23,250 nucleotides of DNA from positions 12,959-36,208 of the forward strand of contig DHTF01000063.1 in assembly GCA_002411515.1 (NCBI GenBank), given 5' to 3'. The translations under genes were made by a program, and so were the position numbers. The notes beneath the pieces are model-generated. The model was not told the DNA's origin. It ran no database searches and worked only from the letters and a program-made list of their open reading frames with translations. Positions within the stretch are counted from its first letter, which is position 1. Each line of letters begins with the position of its first letter. Of the stretch, positions 22,369 to 23,250 are shown piece after piece. The stretch is from Proteiniphilum sp. UBA5267. Its GTDB lineage: Bacteria > Bacteroidota > Bacteroidia > Bacteroidales > Dysgonomonadaceae.

Positions 22369-23250
22369 TTATTGTTCCGTCAGATCAGGCTTATAATAAG
22401 CCATGTCTTCGATGCGCGACTGAGCGATGAAATTGTAATTCTTCACTACTTCGTTCCGGCCGTAATTGACATATACCTGTGCGCTGCGACGGAAGAGCTC
22501 CGGGTTCTTGTTGGCGTCGTGCAGCAGCAGATATCCGGCGATGATGTGTCCGGCGCTTTCCACCAGGCGGCGTGCATGAAAATCGAGATATTCTTCATCT
22601 TTGGGTGCTGTAACACGCTCCACAAGTTTTGCATACATCTCTGTCATCTTTACCAATATTTTTTTCAGCGGCTCCAGCTCTGGAGTAACTGGCATGGCAG
22701 CATATTCCCCGATTCGTTGCAGGTAAGTGCCCGTGGTGACGTGGCGTATGGCAGCTACAACCTGCAGCTGTGTGGTACCTTCATAAATATTGGTAATGCG
22801 GGCATCCCGATAGAGTCGCTCACATTTGTAGTCCTTCATATAGCCAGAACCACCATGAATCTGAATGGCATCATACGCATTCTCATTGGCATACTCGCTG
22901 CTCATTCCCTTGCCCAGCGGCGTGAAAGCATCAGCCAGACGCGAATAATATTTCATTTCCTCCCGCTCCTCGGGTGTCAGCTTGCGCTCCCGGGCAACGT
23001 CTTCCAAAGCCTTGTATATGTCTACGAAACGACAGGTTTCATACAGTACGCTGCGTGAGGCATCGGTCTTGGCCCGCATGTTTGCCAGCATTTCGTACAC
23101 TGCAGGGAAAGTGATGATCGCCTTACCAAACTGACGCCGTTCTATCGCATATTGATATGCTTCACGGGTCGCGGCCTCGGAAAGACCTACCGACTGGGCC
23201 ATGATACCCAGGCGGGCACCGTTCATCAACGACATGACGTACTTGATCAG
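22369..23250 (-). CDS. Acyl-CoA dehydrogenase, C-terminal part
   Basis: The frame is open to the right edge, so the gene starts outside the window; the ATG at 23235 is an internal Met within YVMSLMNGARLG. The visible 293 codons cover the C-terminal helical domain. ARLGIMAQSVGLSEAA and the ERRQFGKAI stretch are FAD/CoA-binding hallmarks. IQIHGGSGYMKDY is the conserved helix region, and RLYRDARITNIYEGTTQLQ carries the Glu in YEGT that acts as the catalytic base in most of this family. About 120 residues follow that motif, longer than in short-chain enzymes (which end soon after it), so this is the extended type of about 570-600 residues. Substrate chain length cannot be told. Confidence 0.93.
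   Translation of the reverse strand: MIKYVMSLMNGARLGIMAQSVGLSEAATREAYQYAIERRQFGKAIITFPAVYEMLANMRAKTDASRSVLYETCRFVDIYKALEDVARERKLTPEEREEMKYYSRLADAFTPLGKGMSSEYANENAYDAIQIHGGSGYMKDYKCERLYRDARITNIYEGTTQLQVVAAIRHVTTGTYLQRIGEYAAMPVTPELEPLKKILVKMTEMYAKLVERVTAPKDEEYLDFHARRLVESAGHIIAGYLLLHDANKNPELFRRSAQVYVNYGRNEVVKNYNFIAQSRIEDMAYYKPDLTEQ

Overview
The window comes from a member of the Bacteroidota, most likely order Bacteroidales. A Dysgonomonadaceae-like genus such as Proteiniphilum or Petrimonas would fit, but that is inference. The evidence is the gene families (a DUF3256-type secreted protein, GH29 and GH16-like secreted proteins, an ECF sigma factor of the Bacteroidales kind), weak or absent Shine-Dalgarno sequences, a tRNA without encoded CCA, and seven exact matches to the Bacteroidota promoter -7 element TAnnTTTG just upstream of genes or transcripts.

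Layout: (1) 1-1568 holds the 3' end of a GH29 alpha-L-fucosidase gene, a DUF3256-like secreted protein, tRNA-Arg(CCG) and a shared terminator. (2) 1590-9284, minus strand, is one compact phosphate operon read pstS-pstC-pstA-pstB-phoU-phoB-phoR-nfo, with tight spacing or 4-13 nt overlaps. It is driven by a promoter whose upstream region carries four hexamers spaced exactly 11 bp, a textbook Pho-box layout. (3) 9396-11126 has an unknown small protein gene and, divergently, queC-queF for queuosine/preQ0 metabolism with a structured leader. (4) 11359-14750 has a GH16-fold lipoprotein that has lost its catalytic nucleophile and, divergently, an aminotransferase followed by a LolC/E-type permease. 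(5) 14893-19558 has sbcD-sbcC and an SMR-family transporter. (6) 19559-20585 is about 1 kb without a convincing protein gene. (7) 20586-23250 has an ECF sigma factor, a secreted beta-rich protein and the 3' end of an acyl-CoA dehydrogenase gene.

The most unusual segment is region 6. It has its own TAnnTTTG promoter, a boxA-like antitermination motif, many local hairpins and a strong intrinsic terminator. The sequence just after the promoter pairs with the sequence just before the terminator: a 10-bp perfect helix, a 7-bp perfect helix and further short helices, closing a domain of about 723 nt. This resembles the leader/trailer processing stem of rRNA operons and suggests a stand-alone, large structured non-coding RNA of about 800 nt. 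I do not recognise it as a known class.

How the genes work together: the Pst transporter, PhoU and PhoB/PhoR form a complete phosphate sensing and uptake module. Because phoB and phoR lie downstream of the Pho-box promoter, positive autoregulation is likely. SbcCD and Nfo are DNA repair nucleases in separate transcription units.
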